NCBI RefSeq assembly: GCF_018459925.1
Contig: NZ_CP075371.1
Span: 2,852,001-2,916,000 of the forward strand
Source of the DNA: Nocardioides aquaticus
GTDB taxonomy: Bacteria; Actinomycetota; Actinomycetes; Propionibacteriales; Nocardioidaceae
Length of the DNA stretch: 64,000 nucleotides
Direction: 5' to 3'
Numbering within the stretch: position 1 is the first letter of the stretch; each line of letters starts with the position of its first letter. Made by a program: the position numbers and the translations under genes. This document shows positions 18,658 to 27,497 of this stretch, one piece after another. A model generated the notes under the pieces. The model was not told where the DNA came from. It saw only the letters and a program-made list of their open reading frames with translations, and ran no database searches.

Positions 18658-20661
18658 TCAGACCTGCGCGCGGGAGGCGACCGCGTCGACGACCCGCTGG
18701 ATCGCCTCCTCGATCGGCACCCCGTTGTCCTGGTGGCCGTCGCGGTAGCGGAAGGAGACCGCGCCGGCCTCGACGTCCTGGTCGCCGGCGATGACCATGA
18801 AGGGCACCTTCTGCAGCTGGGCGTTGCGGATCTTCTTCTGCATCCGGTCGTCGGAGTCGTCGACCTCGACCCGGATCCCGCGCGCCTTCATCTGCCGCGC
18901 CACGTCGTAGAGGTGGTCGGCGTGCCTCTCGGCGATCGCGATGCCCTGCACCTGGACCGGGGCCAGCCACGGGGGGAAGGCGCCGGCGTAGTGCTCGACG
19001 AGCACCCCGAGGAACCGCTCGATGGAGCCGAACTTCGCCGAGTGGATCATCACCGGGCGCTGCCGCGAGCCGTCGGCGGCCTGGTACTCGAGCTCGAAGC
19101 CGCGGGGCTGGTTGAAGTCGTACTGGATGGTCGACATCTGCCAGGTGCGCCCGATCGCGTCGCGGGCCTGCACCGAGATCTTGGGGCCGTAGTAGGCCGC
19201 CCCGCCCGGGTCGGGCACGAGCTCGAGACCGGTGTCGGTGGCGACCTTCGCCAGCACCTCGGTGGCCCGGGCCCACTCGTCCTCGTCGCCGACGAACTTG
19301 TCCGGCTTGGAGTCGTCGCGGGTGGACAGCTCGAGGTAGAAGTCGTCGAGGCCGAAGTCGCGCAGCAGGCTCAGCACGAAGTCGAGCAGGTGCTTGATCT
19401 CGCCCGGCGCCTGCTCGGGGGTGACGTAGGAGTGCGAGTCGTCCTGGGCGAAGCCGCGCACCCGGGTCAGGCCGTGGATGACGCCGGACTTCTCGTAGCG
19501 GTACACGTGGCCGAACTCGAACAGCCGCAGCGGCAGCTCGCGGTAGGAGCGCCCGCGGGAGCGGAAGATCAGGTTGTGCATCGGGCAGTTCATCGCCTTG
19601 AGGCGGTACTCGTTGCCGTCCAGGCCGAACGCCGGGAACATCCCCTCGGCGTAGTACGGCAGGTGCCCGGAGGTGTGGAAGAGCCCCTCCTTGGAGATGT
19701 GGGGGGTGCCGACGTAGTCGAAGCCCTCCTCGATGTGCCGGCGGCGGACGTAGTCCTCCATCTCCCGCTTGATCACCCCGCCCTTGGGGTGGAAGACGGG
19801 CAGGCCGGAGCCGATCTCGTCGGGGAAGCTGTAGAGGTCGAGGTCGCGCCCGAGCTTGCGGTGGTCGCGGCGCTCGGCCTCCTCGATGCGGTGCAGGTGG
19901 GCGTCGAGCTCCTCCTTGGAGGGCCACGCGGTGCCGTAGATGCGCTGCAGCTGCTTGTTCTTCTCGTCGCCGCGCCAGTACGCCGCCGCCGAGCGCATCA
20001 GCGTGAACGCCGGGATCCGCTTGGTGGTCGGCAGGTGCGGGCCGCGGCACAGGTCGCTCCAGGCGACCTCGCCCTTGCGGTTGACGTTGTCGTAGATCGT
20101 CAGCTCGCCGGCGCCGACCTCGACCGACGCCCCCTCGGCGGCGTCGTCGCTCTTCCCAGAGCCCTTCAGGCCGATCAGCTCGATCTTGTACGGCTCCTCG
20201 GCCAGCTCGGCCAGCGCGTCGGCGTCGGTGGTGACCCGCCGGGAGAACCGCTGGCCCTCCTTGATGATCTTGCGCATCCGGGTCTCGATCTTGGCGAGGT
20301 CCTCCGGCACGAACGGGGTCTCGACGTCGAAGTCGTAGTAGAACCCGTCGACGACCGGCGGCCCGATCCCGAGCTTGGCGTCCGGGAAGAGGTCCTGCAC
20401 GGCCTGGGCCATCACGTGCGCGGCCGAGTGACGCAGGATGTCGAGACCGTCGCGGCTGTCGATCGCGACCGGCTCCACCTCGTCGCCGTCGACGAGGTCG
20501 TAGGCCAGGTCCTTCAGCGCGCCGCCGACGCGCGCGGCGATGACCTCGGGCTCGTCGGCGAAGAGCTGCCAGGCCTTGGTGCCGTCGTCCACCTGGGTGG
20601 TGGTCGTCTCCCGCTGGCCCTCACGCTCGGCGTGGGCGCGGACGACGTGGATCTCTGGCAC
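18658..20661 (-). CDS. thrS: Threonyl-tRNA synthetase
   Basis: Class II synthetase that charges tRNA-Thr. The 667 residues hold a TGS domain, the second additional domain with [10 protein letters not shown], the catalytic core with the zinc-binding Cys in [12 protein letters not shown], class II motif 2 ([23 protein letters not shown]), motif 3 region [11 protein letters not shown], and a C-terminal anticodon-binding domain. Length is normal. In mycobacteria it directly precedes the HIT and pgsA genes; here about 6 kb of other genes is inserted. Confidence 0.97.
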   Translation of the reverse strand: MPEIHVVRAHAEREGQRETTTTQVDDGTKAWQLFADEPEVIAARVGGALKDLAYDLVDGDEVEPVAIDSRDGLDILRHSAAHVMAQAVQDLFPDAKLGIGPPVVDGFYYDFDVETPFVPEDLAKIETRMRKIIKEGQRFSRRVTTDADALAELAEEPYKIELIGLKGSGKSDDAAEGASVEVGAGELTIYDNVNRKGEVAWSDLCRGPHLPTTKRIPAFTLMRSAAAYWRGDEKNKQLQRIYGTAWPSKEELDAHLHRIEEAERRDHRKLGRDLDLYSFPDEIGSGLPVFHPKGGVIKREMEDYVRRRHIEEGFDYVGTPHISKEGLFHTSGHLPYYAEGMFPAFGLDGNEYRLKAMNCPMHNLIFRSRGRSYRELPLRLFEFGHVYRYEKSGVIHGLTRVRGFAQDDSHSYVTPEQAPGEIKHLLDFVLSLLRDFGLDDFYLELSTRDDSKPDKFVGDEDEWARATEVLAKVATDTGLELVPDPGGAAYYGPKISVQARDAIGRTWQMSTIQYDFNQPRGFELEYQAADGSRQRPVMIHSAKFGSIERFLGVLVEHYAGAFPPWLAPVQVQGIAIAERHADHLYDVARQMKARGIRVEVDDSDDRMQKKIRNAQLQKVPFMVIAGDQDVEAGAVSFRYRDGHQDNGVPIEEAIQRVVDAVASRAQV

Positions 20662-20788
20662 CGGGTGCTCCTCGGTTGATCAACTCGGACGGTCCGCCCG
20701 GACGGTCGGCCGGGCGGGGGCGCGGCGCAGGGGCGCGCCGCCCGGCGATCGTAACGAGGACCGGCGACGCCGCGCGCCCCGGTTTGCC

Positions 20789-21472
20789 TCACATGTCGCG
20801 GTAGCGCTTGGACTCGGCGAGCTTCGCGCGGATCCGGTCGGCGTCGGCGGCGATCGGGTGCTCCCAGTCGTCGCCCTCGACGTAGGTGCCGACGTACGCC
20901 GCGGTGTCCCGCTGGAAGCGCCACGACTCCTCGAGCGTGCCGCCGTCGAAGGTGTCGTAGCCGATCGAGTCGAGGAACTCCGCGACCGTGCGCTTGGCCG
21001 GCATCTCGTCGCCGGCGATGATCAGCGTGGTCCGCTCGGGGTCGCTGTCGGGGCGGGCCATCGTGGCGAGGTGCTTGAAGAAGATGTTGTTGAACGTCTT
21101 CACGACGTGGCTCTCGGCGAGGTGGGCCTGGACCATCTCGCTGGTGGTCGTGGTCTCCTCGTCGAGCGCGGCGACCTGGCCGTCCCGCTCGGGGTAGTAG
21201 TTCAGCGTGTCCATCACGACCTTGCCGGCCAGCTGCTTGGCGGGGAGGTCCGCCAGCGCCTTGAGCGGCACGGTGACGACGGCCAGCTCGGCGGCCTCGG
21301 CCGCCTCCGTGGCGGTGGCGGCGCGGGCGCGGGGGCCCAGCTGCTCGATCAGGTCGGCGAGCGTCTCCGGGCCGCGGGAGTTCGCGATCACGACCTCGTG
21401 CCCGCCGTCGATCGCCAGCTTCGCGACCGTGCTACCGATGTTGCCTGCTCCGATGATTCCGATGGTGGTCAT
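20789..21472 (-). CDS. NADPH-dependent F420 reductase-like dinucleotide-binding protein
   Basis: 227 residues from ATG at 21472. It begins with a Rossmann motif (TIGIIGAGNIGSTVAK) and contains ANSRGPETL, a Ser-Arg pattern typical of NADP(H) binding in F420:NADP oxidoreductases, plus DTLNYYPERDG and VKTFNNI. It probably shuttles hydride between NADP and a flavin/deazaflavin partner; F420 use is inferred. Confidence 0.75.
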   Translation of the reverse strand: MTTIGIIGAGNIGSTVAKLAIDGGHEVVIANSRGPETLADLIEQLGPRARAATATEAAEAAELAVVTVPLKALADLPAKQLAGKVVMDTLNYYPERDGQVAALDEETTTTSEMVQAHLAESHVVKTFNNIFFKHLATMARPDSDPERTTLIIAGDEMPAKRTVAEFLDSIGYDTFDGGTLEESWRFQRDTAAYVGTYVEGDDWEHPIAADADRIRAKLAESKRYRDM

Positions 21473-21633
21473 GGGAGGGGAACGGACCACCCGCCGTCGT
21501 CATTCCTGGCGGCGCCCGGCCCGGGTCGGCGCAGGACCGGCCGGGCGACCTACGGCGCGGCTGGTGGACGGGGGTGCGGCCTCAGGCCAGGGTGGGGCGA
21601 CTAACACCGTCGAGCCCACGAAGAGGTACCCCC

Positions 21634-21705
21634 ATGAACACCCGGACCATCGCCATCGCAGCCCTCGTCATCGCCGTGATCCTGCTGCTGTTCTTCCTGC
21701 TCTGA
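21634..21705 (+). CDS. Tiny hydrophobic membrane peptide
   Basis: 23 residues (MNTRTIAIAALVIAVILLLF start) forming a single membrane helix. AGAGG lies 8-9 bases upstream and a strong hairpin terminator follows at 21722-21753, which supports a stand-alone gene. Similar tiny hydrophobic proteins are common in actinobacteria; function unknown. Confidence 0.65.
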   Translation: MNTRTIAIAALVIAVILLLFFLL

Positions 21706-21721
21706 GCGACCGCTGACGTTC

Positions 21722-21753
21722 GATGCCCCGTCACCGTGAGGTGGCGGGGCATC
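21722..21753 (+). terminator. Hairpin terminator
   Basis: GATGCCCCG at 21722-21730 pairs with CGGGGCATC at 21745-21753; CACC/GGTG and one U-G pair extend it to 14 bp around a GTGA loop. It follows the tiny membrane gene and also faces the end of the convergent lipoprotein gene, so it may serve both. The U tract is weak. Confidence 0.7.
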
Positions 21754-21768
21754 GTCGTCTCGTCGACC

Positions 21769-22107
21769 TCAGGCGGCGTTGCACTCCTCGACCGCGGCCT
21801 CGTACTCGGCCGACCCGGCCGACGCCTCGGTGATCTCGCCGCCGAGCACGGCGAAGAACCGGTCGTCGTAGGTCGTGAACTGGTCGCCGGACTCGCAGGT
21901 GACCACGCTCGGCAGCTCGGGCTGCCCGTCGACGCTGCAGCCCTGGTAGCCGGCGTCGAGGGTCTCGCCGTCGATCCAGACGTCGGCGCACTCCCCCAGC
22001 TCGTCGGCGCGGCCGGCCGTACCGGACTCGTTGTTCTCGGTCTGGTCCGAGCAGGCGACGCCCGTGGCGGCGAGGACGAGGGCGGAGAGGCCGAGAGCGA
22101 TACGCAT
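21769..22107 (-). CDS. Small putative lipoprotein
   Basis: 112 residues with signal peptide MRIALGLSALVLAATGVAC ending in a lipobox Cys. The mature part has several Cys (ECADVW, GCSVDG, VTCESGD, EECNAA) that could form disulfides outside the membrane. Family not recognised. Confidence 0.7.
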   Translation of the reverse strand: MRIALGLSALVLAATGVACSDQTENNESGTAGRADELGECADVWIDGETLDAGYQGCSVDGQPELPSVVTCESGDQFTTYDDRFFAVLGGEITEASAGSAEYEAAVEECNAA

Positions 22108-22191
22108 GCTGCGACGGTACGGGCGCCGGCGGTCACCCCCTGCCACCCCTGCGGGCGGCTCACGCAGCCCGCGCTCCGGCTCCCGGGACTG

Positions 22192-22866
22192 CTACTCCCG
22201 GCGCTCGTAGCGCGCCGGCTTCAGGCGGTCCGGGGCGTCGTGGGCCTCGACGAAGTCGCAGGTGAACTCCCCGTCGTAGCCGAAGAGGAACCCGAAGACC
22301 GGGTTCGACACCACGAGGTCGATCCGGAAGACGCCGGCCGCGTCGTCGTAGCTCTCCCGGAGCACCGCCCGCCCGCTGAACGCCATCGGGAAGCGGAACC
22401 CGACGGCGCGCTCGTAGAACCGCTGCGCGTGCGAGGTCAGCAGCAGGCTGCCGTCGGCCTCGACGCGCAGGTCGAGGTCGACGGCGAGGTGCTGGTGGGT
22501 GCCGAGGTAGTCCAGGACGCGGCCGTCGGCACCGGCGGCGACCATGGTGGCGTCGAAGCGACGCGTCCGCCCGCGCAGCCGGTACTCGCGCACGAACGTC
22601 ACCGCCTCGCGGCCGTACGGGTCCCGGTAGGGGTAGTTCTCGATTGTGAACGGCACGTCCGTGCCGGTGTCGGGGACCAGGATGTTCCGCATCCGACCCA
22701 GCTGCAGGAACGGCACCGTCCACCAGGGCCCGCGCCGGATCCGGTGCATGGTGCCGCGGCCGGTGCAGGCGTACCCGGCCTCCAGCCCGACGCCGAACCG
22801 GCGCTGCAGCATGGGGTGCAGGCGGGCGAAGTCGTCCCCCATGGCGGCCTCGAAGATGCTGGTCAC
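22192..22866 (-). CDS. DUF4166-type protein
   Basis: 224 residues beginning MTSIFEAAMGDDFARLHPMLQRRFG, the usual opening of the DUF4166 family, with conserved Trp/Phe/Tyr-rich segments and a start overlapping the upstream SRPBCC gene as ATGA. Function unknown; a lipid- or cofactor-binding fold is possible. Last gene of a three-gene overlap chain. Confidence 0.75.
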   Translation of the reverse strand: MTSIFEAAMGDDFARLHPMLQRRFGVGLEAGYACTGRGTMHRIRRGPWWTVPFLQLGRMRNILVPDTGTDVPFTIENYPYRDPYGREAVTFVREYRLRGRTRRFDATMVAAGADGRVLDYLGTHQHLAVDLDLRVEADGSLLLTSHAQRFYERAVGFRFPMAFSGRAVLRESYDDAAGVFRIDLVVSNPVFGFLFGYDGEFTCDFVEAHDAPDRLKPARYERRE

Positions 22867-23486
22867 GGTGCCTCCAGGGTGTCGAGGGTGGCCGGTGCGG
22901 ACTCCATCACGCGGCCGTCGGACGCGCTACGGCGGCAGCGGCCGGCCCGCGGTCGCTCGGGGCGCCACCACCACAGCACGGAACGGACCGGCCACTGCTC
23001 GGGCTCGGCGCCGTCCTCGGCCCAGATCCGGAGCCGGTCGAAGCTCCACGCGGTCAGCCAGCCGATGAACCGGCGCAGCACCAGCCGGTCGACCAGACCG
23101 CCCCAGCCGGGCCGGTAGTCGTACCCGGTGGTGAACCGCACGCCGCCGTCGAGGGGCTCGTAGCGCCAGTACCCCCGGCCGTCGCCGAGCGGGCTGAGCC
23201 GGTCCGGCGTGGTGAAGCGCAGCGCCGAGGTACGGGTGCCGTCGGGCCGTCGCTTCTCGCCGATGGTGGTGCCGGTGCCTGCGAGCAGGTGGCCCGGGAG
23301 GCGCAGCTCGTAGCGGAACCGTCGGCCCCCGCCGGGCAGGTCCTCCACCGGCTCGATCGTGCTGAAGCGCAGGTCCCAGCGGGAGTGGAGGCTGGTGTCC
23401 TGGGTCAGCCGCCAGACCTCGTCCATCGGCGCCGCGATGTCGACCGAGACGTAGATCGGCGGACCGCCCCGTGCCGGCACGCTCAC
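22863..23486 (-). CDS. SRPBCC-family protein
   Basis: 207 residues from GTG overlapping the stop of the upstream DUF2945 gene. The segment SVDIAAPMDEVWRLTQD and the later HSRWDLRFSTIEPVE are typical of the START/Bet v1-like lipid-binding fold. The C-terminus is Arg/Trp-rich. Translationally coupled on both sides (DUF2945 and DUF4166). Confidence 0.75.
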   Translation of the reverse strand: MSVPARGGPPIYVSVDIAAPMDEVWRLTQDTSLHSRWDLRFSTIEPVEDLPGGGRRFRYELRLPGHLLAGTGTTIGEKRRPDGTRTSALRFTTPDRLSPLGDGRGYWRYEPLDGGVRFTTGYDYRPGWGGLVDRLVLRRFIGWLTAWSFDRLRIWAEDGAEPEQWPVRSVLWWWRPERPRAGRCRRSASDGRVMESAPATLDTLEAP

Positions 23487-23686
23487 GCCTCGTCGAGCGT
23501 GGACTCCTTGTGCGCCGCCTTCGAGCCGGACTTCGACGACTCCACGATCCAGTACGGCTCGTCGTCGCTGGCCTTGAACTTCTGGTTGTCGTGCTGGAAC
23601 TCGGAGGTCTTCTTCTCGACCGCCGTGCCCTCGGTCGTGCCCTGCGGGGTGTTCCAGGTGACCTTGTCGCCCTTGCTGATAGCCAT
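23483..23686 (-). CDS. DUF2945 / hypervirulence-associated TUDOR-domain protein
   Basis: 67 residues with the family opening KGDKVTWNTPQGTTEGTAVEK, a small beta-barrel common in stress operons. First gene of the overlapping trio with SRPBCC and DUF4166. Confidence 0.85.
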   Translation of the reverse strand: MAISKGDKVTWNTPQGTTEGTAVEKKTSEFQHDNQKFKASDDEPYWIVESSKSGSKAAHKESTLDEA

Positions 23687-23707
23687 GCGTCGGAGAGTAG
23701 GGCGCCC

Positions 23708-24256
23708 TCAGGCCGGGGTCCCCCGCCCACGGGGGTGACGGGCCGCGAGGGCGCGGGCGCCGTTGCGGTGCACCAGCATCCCGCCGACCACGAGGAGGAC
23801 GCCGAATGCCAGGAAGCCGAGGTCCCACGACAGCGGGGCTCCGAGGTCGTCGCGCAGGTGGTGCACCCCGAGGATCTGGTGGTTGATCAGGCCCTCGACG
23901 AGGTTGAAGATCCCCCACCCGGCGGCGACGAGGCCGAGGTGGAAGCGCCAGGTCGGCGCGAGCCGGCCCTGCTGCCAGGCCCGGATCGCCAGCAGCGAGG
24001 CGGCCAGCAGGAACAGCCAGGTGGCGACGTGGAAGAACCCGTCGGCCAGCGTGTTGGCCTCGAGCCCGGCGACGGTGGTCGTGGGGTAGCCGTCGACGTC
24101 GCTGACCATGTGGTGCCACTGCAGGATCTGGTGCAGCACGATCCCGTCCACGAACCCGCCGAAGCCGATGCCGTAGAGCAGGCCGAAGGCCTTGGTGGGC
24201 GGACGGGCGTCGGGATCCGCCGTGGTGCGGGCCGGGGTCGCGGGCGCGGACGTCAT
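23708..24256 (-). CDS. DUF2243 membrane protein
   Basis: 182 residues with four or five membrane segments and repeated His motifs (FVDGIVLHQILQWHHM and EGLINHQILGVHHL) that are diagnostic of DUF2243. The His pairs could bind metal or heme; role unknown. 21 bp upstream of the DUF2945 trio on the same strand. Confidence 0.85.
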   Translation of the reverse strand: MTSAPATPARTTADPDARPPTKAFGLLYGIGFGGFVDGIVLHQILQWHHMVSDVDGYPTTTVAGLEANTLADGFFHVATWLFLLAASLLAIRAWQQGRLAPTWRFHLGLVAAGWGIFNLVEGLINHQILGVHHLRDDLGAPLSWDLGFLAFGVLLVVGGMLVHRNGARALAARHPRGRGTPA

Positions 24257-24466
24257 GCGAAAAGGTAGCCCGCGACAACCCCTCGCCGCGTCTCCCCCCG
24301 CCTCCCTCCGCGTCTCGCCGGTGGGACCGGAACCGGGGCGAAGGGCCAACCCATGGGTCCTTGGTCCTCATCTGAGGGGTGGAACCTCCCGTGATCGGCG
24401 CCTGCCCCGGTAGCCGGCCGGATCTGTGGTCCTCTTGACTTCCCCCACGCAGGAGATCGGCCCCCC

Positions 24467-26128
24467 ATGGATGATGTCGCGCTCGACCGACCCTTCCCCC
24501 TCGCCCGACCCTTCACCTTCGACGACCCCACCCCGACGGTCCTCGACGCCGGGCGGCTGCGGGCGCTGCGCAACACGGGCCTGCTCGCCCTCGGGCGGCA
24601 CCCCGCGCTCGACGCGATCACCCGGCTCGCGGCCCGTGCGACCGACTCCCCCACCGCCCTGGTGTCGTTGATCGACGCCGAGCGTCAGGTGTTCCCCAGC
24701 CGGCACGGCTGGACCGACGACCTCGCGGACGTGACCAGGGAGACGCCGCTGGCCCTCTCGTTCTGCAAGTACGTCGTCGCCAACGACGCCCCGCTGGTCG
24801 TGGAGGACGCCCGGGTGCACCCGACCCTGGCCACCAGCCCCGGAACCCTCGAGGGCGGCGCGGTGGCCTACGCCGGCGTGCCCCTGCACGACCCGTGCGG
24901 GCACGTGCTGGGGGCGTTGTGCGTGACCGACGTGGTGCCCCGGCAGTGGAGCGAGCAGCACCTCGAGGGTCTGCGCGACCTGGCGACCGCGGCCGAGACG
25001 AAGATCGCGCTGCGGTTGAGCACCCGCGAGATCGAGCTCGACCGCGAGCGGCTGATGCACGTGCTCGACGGGGCCGCGAACACAATGGTCGTCATCGCCG
25101 CCGCCGACGGCGTGATCACCACGATGAACGAGCAGGCGGCCGAGCTCCTGGGGCACGAGGCGTCGGCGTTCGTCGGCTCCGCGACACTCCTGGACCTGGC
25201 GGCGCTCGCCGACCCGACCGTCCCCAAGGCCGCGCGCGGCGAGGCCCAGGACTGGACGGTGGCGACGGCTGACGACGGACCGCGCGTCGTCTCGGTGCGC
25301 ACCAGCACGCTGCTGGACGGTGTCGGGGACGTCGAGGGCTACGTCGTGATCGGCGACGACGTCAGCGCCCACCGGCAGGCCGAGCAGGTGCTGCGCGACA
25401 CCGTCTCCCGCCAGGCCGAGGCCGTACGGCGCCTCGAGGCGCTCGAGGTGGCGCGCAACGACTTCATCGCGACCGCCAGCCACGAGCTGCGGACACCCGT
25501 GACCAGCATCAACGGCTTCACCGAGCTCCTGGCCGAGGGGATCGTCGGCGAGCTCACGCCGCCCCAGCGCGACCTCGTGGCACGGATCGGGCGCAACAGC
25601 CGGCGGCTGCTGCACCTGATCGAGGACCTGCTCAACCTGACCCGCCTCGACGCGACCGTCCCGGACGTCCGCACCGACGTCGCGGTCGGCCCGCTCGCCC
25701 TCCGCGCCTGGGAGAGCATCCAGCCCGAGCTCGCGGCCCGCGACCTCGAGACGGCCCTCGAGGTCAGCGCCGGAGACGTCGTCGTGCAGGGCGACCCCGT
25801 GCAGCTCGAACGGGCGCTGCTGAACCTGCTCACCAACGCCGTGAAGTTCACCCCCGACGGCGGCGCGGTCGCCCTGTCGGTGCTGCCCCACGAGGCCGGC
25901 GTCATGTTCGAGGTCGCCGACACCGGCCGCGGCATCGCCGCGGACGAGCAGGCCCACGTCTACGAGCCGTTCTTCCGCACGCGCGACACCCACGAGAAGG
26001 CCGTGCCCGGCTCGGGCGTGGGACTGACCGTGGTCAAGCGTGTGGTCGACGCCCACGGGGGGCAGGTGCTCCTGGACTCCGAGGTCGGGCGCGGGACGAC
26101 GGTACGGGTCGTGCTCCCGGTCGACTAG
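24467..26128 (+). CDS. Sensor histidine kinase with GAF and PAS domains
   Basis: 553-residue soluble kinase. A GAF domain lies at about 45-190, a PAS domain at about 205-310, then HisKA with the phospho-acceptor in SHELRTP (His 339), and a HATPase_c with NLLTNAVKF, DTGRGI and GSGVGLTVV. No membrane segment, so it probably senses a cytosolic signal. No response regulator is adjacent. Its TAG stop shares CTAG with the stop of the convergent hydrolase gene. Confidence 0.92.
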   Translation: MDDVALDRPFPLARPFTFDDPTPTVLDAGRLRALRNTGLLALGRHPALDAITRLAARATDSPTALVSLIDAERQVFPSRHGWTDDLADVTRETPLALSFCKYVVANDAPLVVEDARVHPTLATSPGTLEGGAVAYAGVPLHDPCGHVLGALCVTDVVPRQWSEQHLEGLRDLATAAETKIALRLSTREIELDRERLMHVLDGAANTMVVIAAADGVITTMNEQAAELLGHEASAFVGSATLLDLAALADPTVPKAARGEAQDWTVATADDGPRVVSVRTSTLLDGVGDVEGYVVIGDDVSAHRQAEQVLRDTVSRQAEAVRRLEALEVARNDFIATASHELRTPVTSINGFTELLAEGIVGELTPPQRDLVARIGRNSRRLLHLIEDLLNLTRLDATVPDVRTDVAVGPLALRAWESIQPELAARDLETALEVSAGDVVVQGDPVQLERALLNLLTNAVKFTPDGGAVALSVLPHEAGVMFEVADTGRGIAADEQAHVYEPFFRTRDTHEKAVPGSGVGLTVVKRVVDAHGGQVLLDSEVGRGTTVRVVLPVD

Positions 26129-27015
26129 CTCCAGCGGCCGAGGAACTCCACCGTCGCCGCGTTCACCACGTCGGGGTCCGAGGCGCTGAGGAAGTGCTGG
26201 CCGCCCTCGACGACCCGCAGCTCGGTGTCGGCGGCTTGGGAGAACCGGCCGATCTCGTCCTCGGCGTTGGCCACGGAGTAGACCGCGTCGGCGGTGCCCT
26301 GCATCCACAGCACCGGGCAGCGCACGCCGTCCAGCCGACCGTGCAGGCCGTCGCGGTCACGCAGGTTGATGGTGCTGACCCGGAGCCGGTGCCGGCCGGC
26401 GTCCCCGGTGTAGTTCTGCTGGTAGGTGGTGTGCCAGAACGCCCGCTCGTCGTCGGTGACGGCCTCGCCCAGACCGGCACCCAGGACGGCGTCGACGAAC
26501 TCGCCCGGGACGACCCAGTCGTCGCCCACGGGCTCGGCCAGGGCGTCGATCGACGGCGTGCAGAAGTCGAGGCCGTCCCAGCACCCCAGGTCGCGGCTGC
26601 GCTGGCTCTCGTAGTCCATCGAGGTGCCGAGCGGGACGATGCCCTGGATGACGTCGGGCGCGAGGATCGCCATCCGGGTGGCCACCCAGCCGCCCTGGGA
26701 CGTGCCCAGCACGAACGCCCGCGGGATGCCGAGCGCCTCGAGGACCTGCAGGTTGGCGATCGCGCTGTCCCAGTAGGTGAACTGCTCGTACGCCGCCCGC
26801 GTCGCGCCGTGGCCGTACAGCTCGATGGCCAGCAGGTTGGCGGCCTCACCCAGCCCGGCGTGGGCGAACTGCGGGCGGTAGAGCTCCACCGAGGTGCTGA
26901 ACGAGTTCACCATCACCAGCGTCGGGAGCGCGGGGTCGTACGGCTTGCCGAGCTTGTAGCCGATGGTGGACCCGCCGAGGTGCGGGACGGTGACTGTCTG
27001 GGCGCCGTTGCTCAT
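26125..27015 (-). CDS. Alpha/beta hydrolase
   Basis: 296 residues with the nucleophile elbow GTSQGG, oxyanion region VMVNSFSTS, a late Asp in GTADAVYSV and a C-terminal His in EGGQHFLSAS. The plan fits the esterase/enol-lactonase group. Substrate unknown. Convergent with the histidine kinase. Confidence 0.85.
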   Translation of the reverse strand: MSNGAQTVTVPHLGGSTIGYKLGKPYDPALPTLVMVNSFSTSVELYRPQFAHAGLGEAANLLAIELYGHGATRAAYEQFTYWDSAIANLQVLEALGIPRAFVLGTSQGGWVATRMAILAPDVIQGIVPLGTSMDYESQRSRDLGCWDGLDFCTPSIDALAEPVGDDWVVPGEFVDAVLGAGLGEAVTDDERAFWHTTYQQNYTGDAGRHRLRVSTINLRDRDGLHGRLDGVRCPVLWMQGTADAVYSVANAEDEIGRFSQAADTELRVVEGGQHFLSASDPDVVNAATVEFLGRWS

Positions 27016-27101
27016 CGCGTCTCCTGTGGTCGTGGGGAGGGTGATGTTGCTCCGGCGCCCGGCACGCGTCAACGGAAGCGTGCTGTTGGTCCCGGCTGAT
27101 G

Positions 27102-27497
27102 TCAGTCGGCGAGCTCGTGGTCGCCACGCAGGATGCAGAACTGGTTGCCCTCGGGGTCGGCCAGGACGACCCAGCCGGTCCCCGGGCCGTAGATGCCGCG
27201 GTGGTCGGCGACCTCCGTCGCCCCGAGGCCGAGGAGCACCTCGAGCTCCTCGTCGCGGGTGCGCTCGGTGGGGCGCAGGTCGAGGTGGATCCGCTTCGGG
27301 ATCGACGTGTCGAAGCCGGGCACCTCGAGGAAAAGGACGTGCTCCCCCGTCGTCGGGGAGAGGATCATGCACTCCTCGTCGCCGGGGCCGTTGGGGTCCT
27401 CCTCGACGTCGACGAAGCCGAGGACCTGCTTCCACCACTCCGAGAGCTCGTAGGCGTTGACGCAGTCGATGCTGAGGTGCGAGATGCGGGCCGTCAT
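27102..27497 (-). CDS. VOC/glyoxalase-fold protein
   Basis: 131 residues with paired beta-alpha-beta-beta-beta modules (ISHLSIDCVNAYELSEWW; RIHLDLRP; VVLADPEGNQFCIL) of the vicinal-oxygen-chelate superfamily. Metal-site His and Glu positions are partly present. The start overlaps the stop of the nuclease-helicase gene as ATGA. Confidence 0.82.
   Translation of the reverse strand: MTARISHLSIDCVNAYELSEWWKQVLGFVDVEEDPNGPGDEECMILSPTTGEHVLFLEVPGFDTSIPKRIHLDLRPTERTRDEELEVLLGLGATEVADHRGIYGPGTGWVVLADPEGNQFCILRGDHELAD

Noticed and set aside
18631..20679. Long + strand frame opposite thrS
   Set aside because: Shadow of thrS with no start signal or recognisable domain.
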